From JACPTG01 sp964504135 (GTDB taxonomy: Archaea; Nanobdellota; Nanobdellia; Woesearchaeales; UBA10216), in assembly GCA_964504135.1 (NCBI GenBank), contig CAZDCW010000014.1, positions 1-29,859 of the forward strand: a stretch of DNA of 29,859 bases, read 5' to 3'. Under the pieces are notes generated by a model, which was not told the origin of the DNA, did not search any database, and worked only from the letters and a program-made list of their open reading frames with translations. The stretch's first letter is position 1. Each line of letters starts with the position of its first letter. A program made the translations under genes and the position numbers. Of the stretch, positions 13,177 through 19,444 are shown one piece after another.

Positions 13177-13580
13177 TGAGCCTGGAGCAAATAGCCTTAG
13201 AAGAGGGGGATAAGCCTGCGTATGTTCCTACCGTATACGCCCAACCCGTGCAGTCCTTTAAGCCCTACTCAGGCTACAGGAACAGGAGCTCAGTCGTTGA
13301 CATTGTTATGGGGCCGATTCACAGCTACAGAGACCTCTGCAATGACTCTGTTCTGGGATGGTGCTACAACCTTGGCAAGATAATTGAGCTGAACAGAAAA
13401 CTTTTGCATGGAGACCTGGATAAGTTCCATGAGGTGCACAGGCATGAGCTTAGGCACAGCGTTTCAGGCATCAGCGACAGCACTGCAATTGGCGACTATA
13501 TAATGAGGGCGCTGGATGCAACTGCAAGGGCAGCAAAGTCACGCTACGACAGGGAATCTGTCTACAGGCAGGCTGCATAA
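13176..13580 (+). CDS. Hypothetical protein with HELRH motif (134 aa)
   Basis: Not recognised with confidence. Residues around 85-97 read FHEVHRHELRHS, which contains an HExxH (HELRH) zinc-peptidase-like motif preceded by another His. The protein is small, and no clear third metal ligand is evident, so activity is doubtful. The N-terminal 30 residues are Pro/Tyr-rich. The stop of the COG1395 gene overlaps the start (TGATG), so it is the third gene of that operon. Confidence 0.65.
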   Translation: MSLEQIALEEGDKPAYVPTVYAQPVQSFKPYSGYRNRSSVVDIVMGPIHSYRDLCNDSVLGWCYNLGKIIELNRKLLHGDLDKFHEVHRHELRHSVSGISDSTAIGDYIMRALDATARAAKSRYDRESVYRQAA

Positions 13581-13581
13581 G

Positions 13582-13592
13582 CTTTATTAAAA
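13582..13592 (+). promoter_or_regulatory. TATA box for HAD hydrolase operon
   Basis: CTTTATTAAAA is centred 26 nt before the ATG at 13613. Confidence 0.6.
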
Positions 13593-13612
13593 GCCGCTGG
13601 TTTGCAGCCGAT

Positions 13613-14290
13613 ATGGTAAAGGCGGTAATATTTGACCTGGACAACACGCTGATTGACTTCATGAAGATAAAGAAGGCCTCCATAGACGCGGCTGTGGCGG
13701 CCATGATTTCAGCGGGCCTGAAGATAAGCAAGGAGGAGGCCACAAAAGTTCTTTTCGAACTGTACGACCAGTATGGCATCGAATACCAGGAGATATTCCA
13801 GAAGTTCCTTGAAAAGGTGCAGAAGAGGATAGACTACAGGATACTTTCTGCGGGAATAGTCGCGTACAGGAAGCTCCAGTCAGGCCTCCTTGAGCCATAC
13901 CCAAGCGTGATTCCAACACTTGTAAGGCTAAAGGAGAAGGGCCTGAAGCTGGCCATACTCTCCGACGCCCCCCGCCTCAAGGCGTGGATAAGGCTGCATG
14001 AAATGAGGATAGCGGACTTCTTTGACGTGGTAGTAACTTTTGATGACACGAATGAGTACAAGCCCAGTCCTGTGCCCTTCAGCAGGGTTTTGAAAGAGCT
14101 TGGCCTGTCCCCCTCTGAATGCCTTATGATAGGCGACTCCCAAAAGAGGGACATCCAGGGAGCAAGGCAGGCAGGCATACGGACAGTATTCGCAAAGTAC
14201 GGCGCAACAAAACACATTGAGAACAGCGGGGCAGACCACGAGATAAACGGGATTGAAGAGCTGCTTGAAGTGATTTCCAACATTAAATGA
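13613..14290 (+). CDS. HAD-superfamily hydrolase
   Basis: A phosphatase-like HAD protein of 225 aa with all four motifs: D8xD10 in FDLDNTLID, Ser117 in ILSDAP, Lys150 in YKPSP, and the Asp pair in GDSQKRD (175 and 180). A helical cap domain fills about 17-95, as in the C1-cap archaeal HADs. All catalytic residues are present, but the substrate (probably a small phosphate ester) cannot be inferred. Its mRNA is leaderless and continues into a DUF2283 gene with an ATGA overlap. Confidence 0.9.
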   Translation: MVKAVIFDLDNTLIDFMKIKKASIDAAVAAMISAGLKISKEEATKVLFELYDQYGIEYQEIFQKFLEKVQKRIDYRILSAGIVAYRKLQSGLLEPYPSVIPTLVRLKEKGLKLAILSDAPRLKAWIRLHEMRIADFFDVVVTFDDTNEYKPSPVPFSRVLKELGLSPSECLMIGDSQKRDIQGARQAGIRTVFAKYGATKHIENSGADHEINGIEELLEVISNIK

Positions 14291-14517
14291 GCATCTTTAA
14301 AATGGAAATTTGCTATGACAAGGAGGCGGACGCAATATACATAGAGTTCCAGAAGGGTAAATTCGCCAGGAACAGGAGGGTAGGGGACCGGACTGTTATA
14401 GATTTGGATGCGAAGGGAAATGTCCTTGGAATTGAGATTTTGGATGTAAGCAAAAGGATTCCTGCCGAATCTTTATCCGAAATACATGTGAAAAACCTGC
14501 TTGCAGTAGCCAAATGA
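14287..14517 (+). CDS. DUF2283 family protein
   Basis: The 76-aa sequence contains YDKEADAIYIEFQKGKF, then IDLDAKGNVLGIEILDVS, the defining core of DUF2283, a small beta-rich protein of unknown role. In other genomes these often sit near toxin-antitoxin cassettes and have been proposed as antitoxins; here the partner is a HAD hydrolase. It overlaps the HAD gene by 4 nt. Confidence 0.85.
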   Translation: MSIFKMEICYDKEADAIYIEFQKGKFARNRRVGDRTVIDLDAKGNVLGIEILDVSKRIPAESLSEIHVKNLLAVAK

Positions 14518-14576
14518 GAAAATCGCTTTCCTGAAGGGATTTCCCGCAGGTCGTATGTCCACAGGCACCAACGCAA

Positions 14577-14588
14577 AACTATATAAGC
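14577..14588 (+). promoter_or_regulatory. TATA box for sppA
   Basis: AACTATATAAGC is centred about 28 nt before the ATG at 14611. Confidence 0.65.
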
Positions 14589-14610
14589 AGCCAGCCCATC
14601 AGCCGGGTGA

Positions 14611-15525
14611 ATGGGCAGCTTCTGGAAATGGGCGCTTATCGGCGGCGCAGTCCTCTTCTTCAGCGTGATTCTTCTTTTCATGATAGGCATAATGGCCCTG
14701 CTTGTGAGCCCGGACTTCGAATCGCTGGAAGGCAACGTGGCGGTCATACCAATAAAGGGTGAAATACTTGCTGAGGATGAATGGACGCTGGGCGGAACAA
14801 CCGTGTCCTCAACAGATACGATAGAGCTTATTGAAAAGGCTGAGGAGAGCGGCTCCATAAAGGCGGTAATCTTTGAGATAAACTCGCCAGGCGGCAGCGG
14901 GGTGGCATCGCAGGAGATAAGCGACGCCATCAGGAGGATGAACAAGCCAAGCGTCGCCTGGATACGGGACGAGGCTGCTTCTGGCGCATATTGGGCGGCA
15001 TCGGCAACAGACCACATAGTTGCCAGCAGCATGTCGATAACAGGCTCAATAGGGGTGATTGCCTCATATGTTGAATATGGCGGCGTCCTAAACAAGTACA
15101 ACGCTTCCTACGAACGCCTTGTCTCAGGCCAGTACAAGGACATGGGCTCCCCCCTAAGGCAGATGACTCCTGCCGAAAGGGAGAAATTCCAGGCTTTGCT
15201 TGACGGAATACATGAGGAGTTCGTGGCTGCCGTGGCTGAAAACCGGAACCTTGACACGGGATACGTGAAAAGCATAGCCACAGGAGAGGTATTCCTCGGA
15301 AAGGAGGCAGTGCGGATGGGGCTTGTGGACGAGATTGGCGGAAAGCAGGAAGCCCTCAACTACATGGAAAGCCAGCTAAACATAACCCCTGAGCCTGTAA
15401 GCTTCAAGAAGAGGAAAACATTCTTTGACGCGTTCTCAGAAGCTGCCAGCCGCCAGTCCTTTCACGTGGGCGAAGGCATAGGCAGCAGCCTGATGAGGCA
15501 GCAGAGGATTCAGATAAGGACCTGA
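14611..15525 (+). CDS. sppA: Signal peptide peptidase SppA (S49 family)
   Basis: A membrane-anchored serine peptidase of 304 aa that degrades cleaved signal peptides and misfolded membrane proteins. One N-terminal membrane helix (9-33) is followed by the ClpP-like S49 domain: FEINSPGGSG (88-97), nucleophile Ser124 in EAASGAYWAAS, TGSIGVI (144-150) and the general-base Lys176 in GQYKDMGSP. It is the short archaeal type with one S49 domain. The C-terminal 40 residues are basic and probably disordered. A slipin gene lies 570 bp downstream; slipins often work with S49/NfeD-type proteases, so they may be partners. Confidence 0.93.
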   Translation: MGSFWKWALIGGAVLFFSVILLFMIGIMALLVSPDFESLEGNVAVIPIKGEILAEDEWTLGGTTVSSTDTIELIEKAEESGSIKAVIFEINSPGGSGVASQEISDAIRRMNKPSVAWIRDEAASGAYWAASATDHIVASSMSITGSIGVIASYVEYGGVLNKYNASYERLVSGQYKDMGSPLRQMTPAEREKFQALLDGIHEEFVAAVAENRNLDTGYVKSIATGEVFLGKEAVRMGLVDEIGGKQEALNYMESQLNITPEPVSFKKRKTFFDAFSEAASRQSFHVGEGIGSSLMRQQRIQIRT

Positions 15526-15532
15526 AGGCAGC

Positions 15533-15844
15533 CTACAAATATACCTTAAAGTCCTGAGGCGTCCTGAGTACGCGCAGGTTTTTCGCATACCTCCCACTCG
15601 TAGCATCCAAATGGGCCGCTGCCTCCCTGCGAACAAAACCGCATATATCATCCAGGCGCCTTGACGAAAAGCCAAGCCTCCAGCCTTCAAATTTTGGCGG
15701 CCTGCCATCATCAACAAGAACAAGAAGCTCAATCCCGTCGCCAACCTTAACCTTCACCTCAGAGTGCCCGGCCTCAACCAGCCTCTGGAGCTCGCCGTAC
15801 ACGCCCGGTAGGTCAGTGTTGCATTCTGACTGGTAATAGGACAT
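15533..15844 (-). CDS. Hypothetical protein (103 aa)
   Basis: Not recognised. The ATG at 15844 (MSYYQSECNTDLPGVYGELQ) is 28 nt from a TATA box (AAAAATATAAAG, minus strand). The open frame continues upstream, but there it encodes transposase sequence, so the longer version is an accident. The protein is small and mixed alpha/beta, with a strand-rich middle (EVKVKVGDGIELLVLVDDG, 51-69) and a helical segment after it. It converges on sppA with a 7-bp gap. Confidence 0.65.
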   Translation of the reverse strand: MSYYQSECNTDLPGVYGELQRLVEAGHSEVKVKVGDGIELLVLVDDGRPPKFEGWRLGFSSRRLDDICGFVRREAAAHLDATSGRYAKNLRVLRTPQDFKVYL

Positions 15845-15850
15845 ACTGCA

Positions 15851-16036
15851 GGGCGGCAGGCTCAGCTTTATATTTTTTTCGAACAGCAGTTTATTTTTTC
15901 CTGGCAGAATGGTTATTTCTGCCGCTTGCGCTGGCGTTCTTCCTTTAAGCTGCTGATGTGGGTTCACGAAGTTGTGGATTATGTGGTTCAGGTTCAGGAA
16001 TGCTTCTGCTCCTTCAAAACTGTAAAAACCTCCACT
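15851..16036 (-). pseudogene. Transposase C-terminal relic
   Basis: The minus strand encodes, in frame after a stop at 16037-16039, SGGFYSFEGAEAFLNLNHII, then FVNPHQQLKGRTPAQAAEI. This is the characteristic end of a DDE transposase (…N-F-x-x-P-H-x-x-L-x-G-x-T-P-A-x-A-A-x-I). Only about 60 residues remain; the catalytic domain is gone. The relic lies between sppA and the slipin, and its end now holds the promoter of the 103-aa gene. Confidence 0.75.
15866..15877 (-). promoter_or_regulatory. TATA box inside transposase relic
   Basis: AAAAATATAAAG on the minus strand, about 28 nt before the ATG at 15844. Confidence 0.6.
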
Positions 16037-16058
16037 CTACAGTATCGCCTGTGCGAAA

Positions 16059-16069
16059 GAATTATAAGC
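16059..16069 (+). promoter_or_regulatory. TATA box for slipin gene
   Basis: GAATTATAAGC is centred 28 nt before the ATG at 16092. Confidence 0.6.
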
Positions 16070-16091
16070 AGCCTACCACCAACCATCAAAT

Positions 16092-16832
16092 ATGCCTGTG
16101 TGGATTTGGGTTGTGGCAGGAACAGCTATTTTGCTTCTTTTCTCAGGACTGAGGATAATAAACCAGTATGAAAGGGCTGTGAAGTTCAGGGTTGGAAAAT
16201 ACGTGGCTCTCCTTCAGCCAGGGCTGAACTGGATTATACCGATGCTTGAGCGCATAGAAAAAGTTGACGTGAGAGTTGTCGCCCTTGACATACCCTCGCA
16301 GGAGCTGATGACGCAGGACAATGTTCCTATAAAAATAAATGGCGTCGTCTTCTTCAGGGTGATAGCGGCAAACAAGGCAATCCTTGAGGTGGAGAACTAC
16401 TTATTTGCAATCAGCCAGCTCGCGCAGGCAGCCCTTCGCGACATGACAGGCAAGGCAGAGCTGGACACAGTCCTTGCCAAAAGGGATGAAATCGGGCAGA
16501 AGATAAAAGTTGTCCTGGACAAGGAGACAGACCCGTGGGGTGTTGACATAACAGACGTGAAGATAAAGGACATTGAAATGCCTGAGAACATGAAGAGGGC
16601 AATGGCGCACCAGGCAGAGGCAGAAAGGGACAGGAGGGCGCAGGTTATACTTGCAGAGGCTGAAGAGCAGGCGGCGAGGAAGCTTGCAGAGGCAGGCAGG
16701 CTGCTTGAAAAAGTGCCTGCTGCAATGCAGCTAAGGCTGTTCCAGACGCTTTCAGACATAGCCGCAGAGAAGAACTCCACGATAGTCCTCCCATTCCCTG
16801 CTGAGATATCTGAATTCTTCAAGAGAAAATAA
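16092..16832 (+). CDS. Slipin (stomatin/prohibitin, SPFH domain)
   Basis: A 246-aa SPFH membrane-scaffold protein. One hydrophobic segment (about 3-20) anchors it. The SPFH domain follows: INQYERAVKFRVGKY, LQPGLNWIIPML, VDVRVVALDIPSQELMTQDN, VPIKINGVVFFRV and ALRDMTGKAELDTVLAKRDEI. A coiled-coil with Ala/Glu repeats (QAEAERDRRAQVILAEAEEQ, about 177-196) precedes the C-terminal LPFPAEISEFF. In archaea slipins pair with membrane serine proteases; SppA at 14611 is the nearest candidate. It is leaderless and converges on TFE. Confidence 0.93.
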   Translation: MPVWIWVVAGTAILLLFSGLRIINQYERAVKFRVGKYVALLQPGLNWIIPMLERIEKVDVRVVALDIPSQELMTQDNVPIKINGVVFFRVIAANKAILEVENYLFAISQLAQAALRDMTGKAELDTVLAKRDEIGQKIKVVLDKETDPWGVDITDVKIKDIEMPENMKRAMAHQAEAERDRRAQVILAEAEEQAARKLAEAGRLLEKVPAAMQLRLFQTLSDIAAEKNSTIVLPFPAEISEFFKRK

Positions 16833-16837
16833 GAAAA

Positions 16838-17389
16838 CTAAAGCTCAGCTTCAATCTCCGCAATCTTGGTCCTGAGCAGGGCAATAGTCTTGCTGTTCTC
16901 CTGGACAGTGAGGGTTTTCCCGCACTCAGGGCACTTGAAGCTTACGTCAGTGGCGTTGTCAAAGTCCATCCGCGTGCAAAGGCTCGGGCATATGTAGAAA
17001 AGGTCCCGGTTCTCCTCCTCACGCCTCATCCTCTCCTTAAGCTGCTCAAGCTTCCTCCTCCTCATCATCGCAGCAGCATGCTTAAGTCCAGAGGGGTTGA
17101 AAGTCCAATAGCTGATGTACCAGCCCTTCTGCCTGTCCTTCTTCCTGTAATAAACAACTAAATTCTGGCTGTGCAGCCTGTACAAAACACTCCTCACCCG
17201 GTTAACCTCCATCTCAGTGTCCTCAGCAATCTTGAACTCAGAAACATTCTTCTTATCCCTGAGGTACTGCACGACAGGAATAACCTCCTCACCAACCAAC
17301 TCGCTAATGGTCTCCTGAGTATGCCTGCTAAGGCCCCGGACTTCAGGCTGCCTTATAACCTTGACACTAGCCGCATTCTTCTTCATCAT
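16838..17389 (-). CDS. tfe: Transcription factor E (TFE alpha)
   Basis: The archaeal homologue of TFIIE-alpha; it helps RNA polymerase open the promoter. A winged-helix domain occupies about 25-100 (EEVIPVVQYLRDKK, VRSVLYRLHSQNLVVYYR, WYISYWTFNPSG), a basic helical linker follows, and the zinc ribbon has C134-xxx-C138 and C153-xx-C156. The order and length (183 aa) are normal for TFE. A run of GGGGGA stands just before the ATGATG start, so this gene uses a leader, with a TATA box at 17420-17430. It converges on the slipin gene with 5 bp between stops. Confidence 0.94.
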   Translation of the reverse strand: MMKKNAASVKVIRQPEVRGLSRHTQETISELVGEEVIPVVQYLRDKKNVSEFKIAEDTEMEVNRVRSVLYRLHSQNLVVYYRKKDRQKGWYISYWTFNPSGLKHAAAMMRRRKLEQLKERMRREEENRDLFYICPSLCTRMDFDNATDVSFKCPECGKTLTVQENSKTIALLRTKIAEIEAEL

Positions 17390-17419
17390 CTCCCCCTATT
17401 CCTATCTTAGAGAAAACAG

Positions 17420-17430
17420 GTATATAAAGA
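17420..17430 (-). promoter_or_regulatory. TATA box for tfe
   Basis: TCTTTATATAC on the minus strand, about 36 nt before the tfe start. The rest of the gap 17390-17507 is AT-rich and shows no gene. Confidence 0.6.
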
Positions 17431-17507
17431 TTTCTATGCTGCAGTACATAAAATATAAAAATTATATAAAATTTAAATCCGCTTTCCTTCCTAATACCTA
17501 CAAATAC

Positions 17508-17735
17508 CTATTTCTTCTTTGCAGGCTTGGCAGGCGCCTTTGAGCCTGCCTGACAGGACGCACACGGAACGCCGCACGGGCAGTGAGGCATGACCATGCA
17601 CGCAACACCCTTCAAAACAAGCAGCACTCCTACAAGCAGCCACCAGTCAAGCTTAAGCCAGTAATAATTCACGACGAACAAAAGGCCAACAACAACAAAC
17701 TTCAAGCCCCAGCACCTGTGGCAGACACCATCCAT
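17508..17735 (-). CDS. Small Cys-rich two-helix membrane protein (75 aa)
   Basis: Not recognised as a named family. C5xxC8 at the N-terminus is followed by two hydrophobic helices (FVVVGLLFVVNYYW and WWLLVGVLLVLKGVACMVM). A second Cys cluster (HCPCGVPCASCQAG) and a basic Lys/Pro tail follow. The four or more Cys on the two ends could hold a metal or form disulphides. GGGGTGAT lies just before the ATG. Small proteins of this layout are common in DPANN genomes. Confidence 0.65.
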   Translation of the reverse strand: MDGVCHRCWGLKFVVVGLLFVVNYYWLKLDWWLLVGVLLVLKGVACMVMPHCPCGVPCASCQAGSKAPAKPAKKK

Positions 17736-17821
17736 TCCATATCACCCCTTTTTTTTTAAGCCCAAGAAGAGCCTGTTCAATTTCCGGGCAAGAGTATTAT
17801 AAAAAGTTATCGGTTTTAAAA

Positions 17822-17855
17822 AGCCTCAGGGGAGATTTGAACTCCAGCTTTGTGC
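17822..17855 (-). pseudogene. Detached tRNA 3' half (T-arm and acceptor)
   Basis: Minus strand: T-stem TGGAG, canonical loop TTCAAAT, CTCCC, then acceptor strand CTGAGGC and discriminator T. The end -GGC-T is what archaeal tRNA-Thr carries. No matching 5' acceptor (GCCTCAG) or D-arm lies nearby. It is about 70% identical to the T-arm and acceptor of the tRNA at 18862-18949, 1,040 nt upstream, and begins where the homing endonuclease frame stops. It is probably the displaced or duplicated 3' half of a tRNA-Thr gene. Confidence 0.6.
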
Positions 17856-18916
17856 TATAACCCAGCGCCTCTGACCTTTAGCAAATGCCGAGAATTACTA
17901 AAGCCGACTTTTTCCACAAATGCCTTGCAGCGCTCCAGCCCATTAATTTGGATAACTTTTGAATTCCTTGTAATTGTGGCCCCTATTCCCTGAGCAAGCA
18001 ACAGGCCATGCACCTGATTCACCAGGCTCCTGCTTACCATATTGAGAACAATCCGGATATAGGGCCGCAAGTATGCGCTTCTTTTATCAAATCCTACGCA
18101 TCCATCTGTATCAAAAATCCCCCTGATACAGGCGTTTATCAAAGCCTGATCATAAGATGCGGTTATCTCTTCAGGGATGACCACATCATATGCCTTCCTG
18201 CCTGAGCTAAACCCAAACCTTTGGGTTAACAGAAAATAAAGCTGCTTGGAATTAACTGTTAATCTAAGCGCATCTGATGTATCGGTTAATCGTGGATTTA
18301 AGGATGGACTAAGGCTCTTTACAATTGGCACCAAAATGCTCTCGTAATATTGCCTATCAAGTACCTTGTGACCTGTTATCTGAACGATGTAGTGGTTGCC
18401 ATATCTGCCGGCAAACCCATCCCCTATAAAGGCTCCAATAAACTCGCATAAACCGCGGTCCAAGCTCACATTCAGACGATCCTCAACCCGCCAAGCTGCT
18501 TTTCTTTCCGCTTTTCTTCCCTTCTCAAATATCCATTTATGTCTAGCATATGTTGACAGCCCTCCCTTGGATCTGCCCCAGTTACCATCCAACAGGCAAG
18601 TGTCCTGTAAGATTTTCCGCCTATTTCCTTGCCCTACAGTATCTAAAAATTGATAAAAAGTTTCCAAAGGAATCGAAAACTCGCCGGACCTGAGCCTTTC
18701 CAATCTGGACTTGTACAAGCCGAAATGTCTCGCCACCTCTTTCCAAGTACCCAACTTTTCCTTCAGCAATGCAAACAAAAAATCTCTGAACTCCTTATTT
18801 TGAAAGCATACGCGCGATGATGAATGGTCAGAATCCCTAATTGCGGCTTTCAATCTGGTCAAGCCCCCGGAGAGATTTGCACTCTCAACCTGCAGCTTAC
18901 GAAGTTCGGCGCCCAA
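17855..18916 (-). CDS. HTH plus LAGLIDADG homing endonuclease
   Basis: Two LAGLIDADG helices are clear, CEFIGAFIGDGFAG (about 155-168) and CIRGIFDTDGCVG (about 265-277), the pattern of a single-chain double-motif endonuclease. Both acidic catalytic residues are present. An N-terminal helix-turn-helix (TWKEVARHFGLYKSRLERLR, about 57-76) and a NWGRSKGG element match a DPANN-type subfamily. The open frame starts with TTG inside the tRNA gene, and its first 20 codons are tRNA sequence. No in-frame ATG exists in the N-terminal third, so the true start is a TTG or GTG further in, or translation is unusual. It sits between a tRNA and a detached tRNA 3' half, so that tRNA is the likely target. Confidence 0.85.
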   Translation of the reverse strand: MGAELRKLQVESANLSGGLTRLKAAIRDSDHSSSRVCFQNKEFRDFLFALLKEKLGTWKEVARHFGLYKSRLERLRSGEFSIPLETFYQFLDTVGQGNRRKILQDTCLLDGNWGRSKGGLSTYARHKWIFEKGRKAERKAAWRVEDRLNVSLDRGLCEFIGAFIGDGFAGRYGNHYIVQITGHKVLDRQYYESILVPIVKSLSPSLNPRLTDTSDALRLTVNSKQLYFLLTQRFGFSSGRKAYDVVIPEEITASYDQALINACIRGIFDTDGCVGFDKRSAYLRPYIRIVLNMVSRSLVNQVHGLLLAQGIGATITRNSKVIQINGLERCKAFVEKVGFSNSRHLLKVRGAGL

Positions 18917-18949
18917 GGCACTGCCGCTCTGCTGTTGAGCTACGAGGGC
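18862..18949 (-). tRNA. tRNA-Thr(CGT)-like gene with insertion in the anticodon arm
   Basis: The minus strand folds as a cloverleaf. Acceptor GCCCTCG pairs with CGGGGGC (one T-G), and D-stem GCTC pairs with GAGC. The anticodon stem is GCAGT/GCTGC with loop TTCGTAA, giving anticodon CGT. T-stem GAGAG/CTCTC follows, and the discriminator is T. Thr fits the T discriminator, common for archaeal tRNA-Thr. About 16 nt (GCCTTGGGCGCCGAAC) are inserted between the 5' stem strand and the loop, probably an intron at a non-canonical site. Oddities: the D-loop AACAGCA lacks GG, and the T-loop is TGCAAAT not TTCAAAT. It may be functional, phage-like or decaying. Confidence 0.6.
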
Positions 18950-18983
18950 ACAATGGGATTACGAAAAATGGATTATAAATAAT

Positions 18984-19157
18984 TTATGTATGAGCTACGG
19001 AGGCAACAGCCTTTAGAATAGCTTCCTTTGTATTCAGCTTCTTCTGGCACTCAAAACAGACAGGATGCGGCTTGCCTTTTGAATCCTTCACAAAGGTTCC
19101 CACAGGCTTCTTCAGGAAAGTTGTCCCAATCAGCTTCCTGCACACATCGCATTTCAT
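18984..19157 (-). CDS. Small zinc-binding protein (57 aa)
   Basis: A 57-codon frame beginning MKCDVCRKLIGTTFLKKPVG, with a second pair in HPVCFECQKKLNTKE. The two CxxC pairs about 30 residues apart make a zinc ribbon of a treble-clef kind. It is leaderless, with TATA CATTTAAATA at 19181-19190 about 28 nt before the ATG. It lies directly upstream of the tRNA-Thr-like gene. The frame is too short for many gene callers, but the promoter, zinc motif and end are all convincing. Confidence 0.75.
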   Translation of the reverse strand: MKCDVCRKLIGTTFLKKPVGTFVKDSKGKPHPVCFECQKKLNTKEAILKAVASVAHT

Positions 19158-19180
19158 CAGCGCAGGGTTTGGCGGCGGCT

Positions 19181-19190
19181 TATTTAAATG
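19181..19190 (-). promoter_or_regulatory. TATA box for 57-aa zinc protein
   Basis: CATTTAAATA on the minus strand, about 28 nt before the ATG at 19157. Confidence 0.6.
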
Positions 19191-19228
19191 TATTTGCAGG
19201 TGAACCGGGGGAATACACCTTATACCCT

Positions 19229-19336
19229 CTAATCATAGTCAAATTCACTGTCAACAAATCTTTCAAGATCATCAGAAGGAGTTTTCCACTTAGGCAATGC
19301 GCCCCACAACCTGCCCGCTGCATTTTTCAGATCCAC
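19229..19336 (-). CDS. Possible 35-aa antitoxin-like ORF or relic
   Basis: A short frame ends in GALPKWKTPSDDLERFVDSE, which resembles the tail of small antitoxins. The longer version (start 19423) would begin inside the promoter of the 905-aa gene, so the GTG at 19336 is more likely if it is translated at all. No toxin partner follows. Low confidence. Confidence 0.25.
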   Translation of the reverse strand: MDLKNAAGRLWGALPKWKTPSDDLERFVDSEFDYD

Positions 19337-19406
19337 AAGCCCTAACCAGCTTAACCAGGCTAAAAAGTTTTTGTTTTTGGGCCGCGGCCACACACCACAA
19401 ACAAAA

Positions 19407-19418
19407 CCTATATATATC
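19407..19418 (+). promoter_or_regulatory. TATA box for 905-aa secreted protein
   Basis: CCTATATATATC is centred about 32 nt before the ATG at 19445. Confidence 0.6.
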
Positions 19419-19444
19419 TGCACATCGCAATTTTCACCTGCATA

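Noticed and set aside
15845..15967. Longer N-terminus for the 103-aa gene
   Set aside because: The extension encodes the end of a transposase and covers the TATA box.
17822..18949. A single tRNA split by a 1-kb intron that encodes the endonuclease
   Set aside because: The far acceptor strand CTGAGGC does not pair with GCCCTCG, and the far half has no NGT anticodon. The near T-arm and acceptor pair perfectly with the 5' half.
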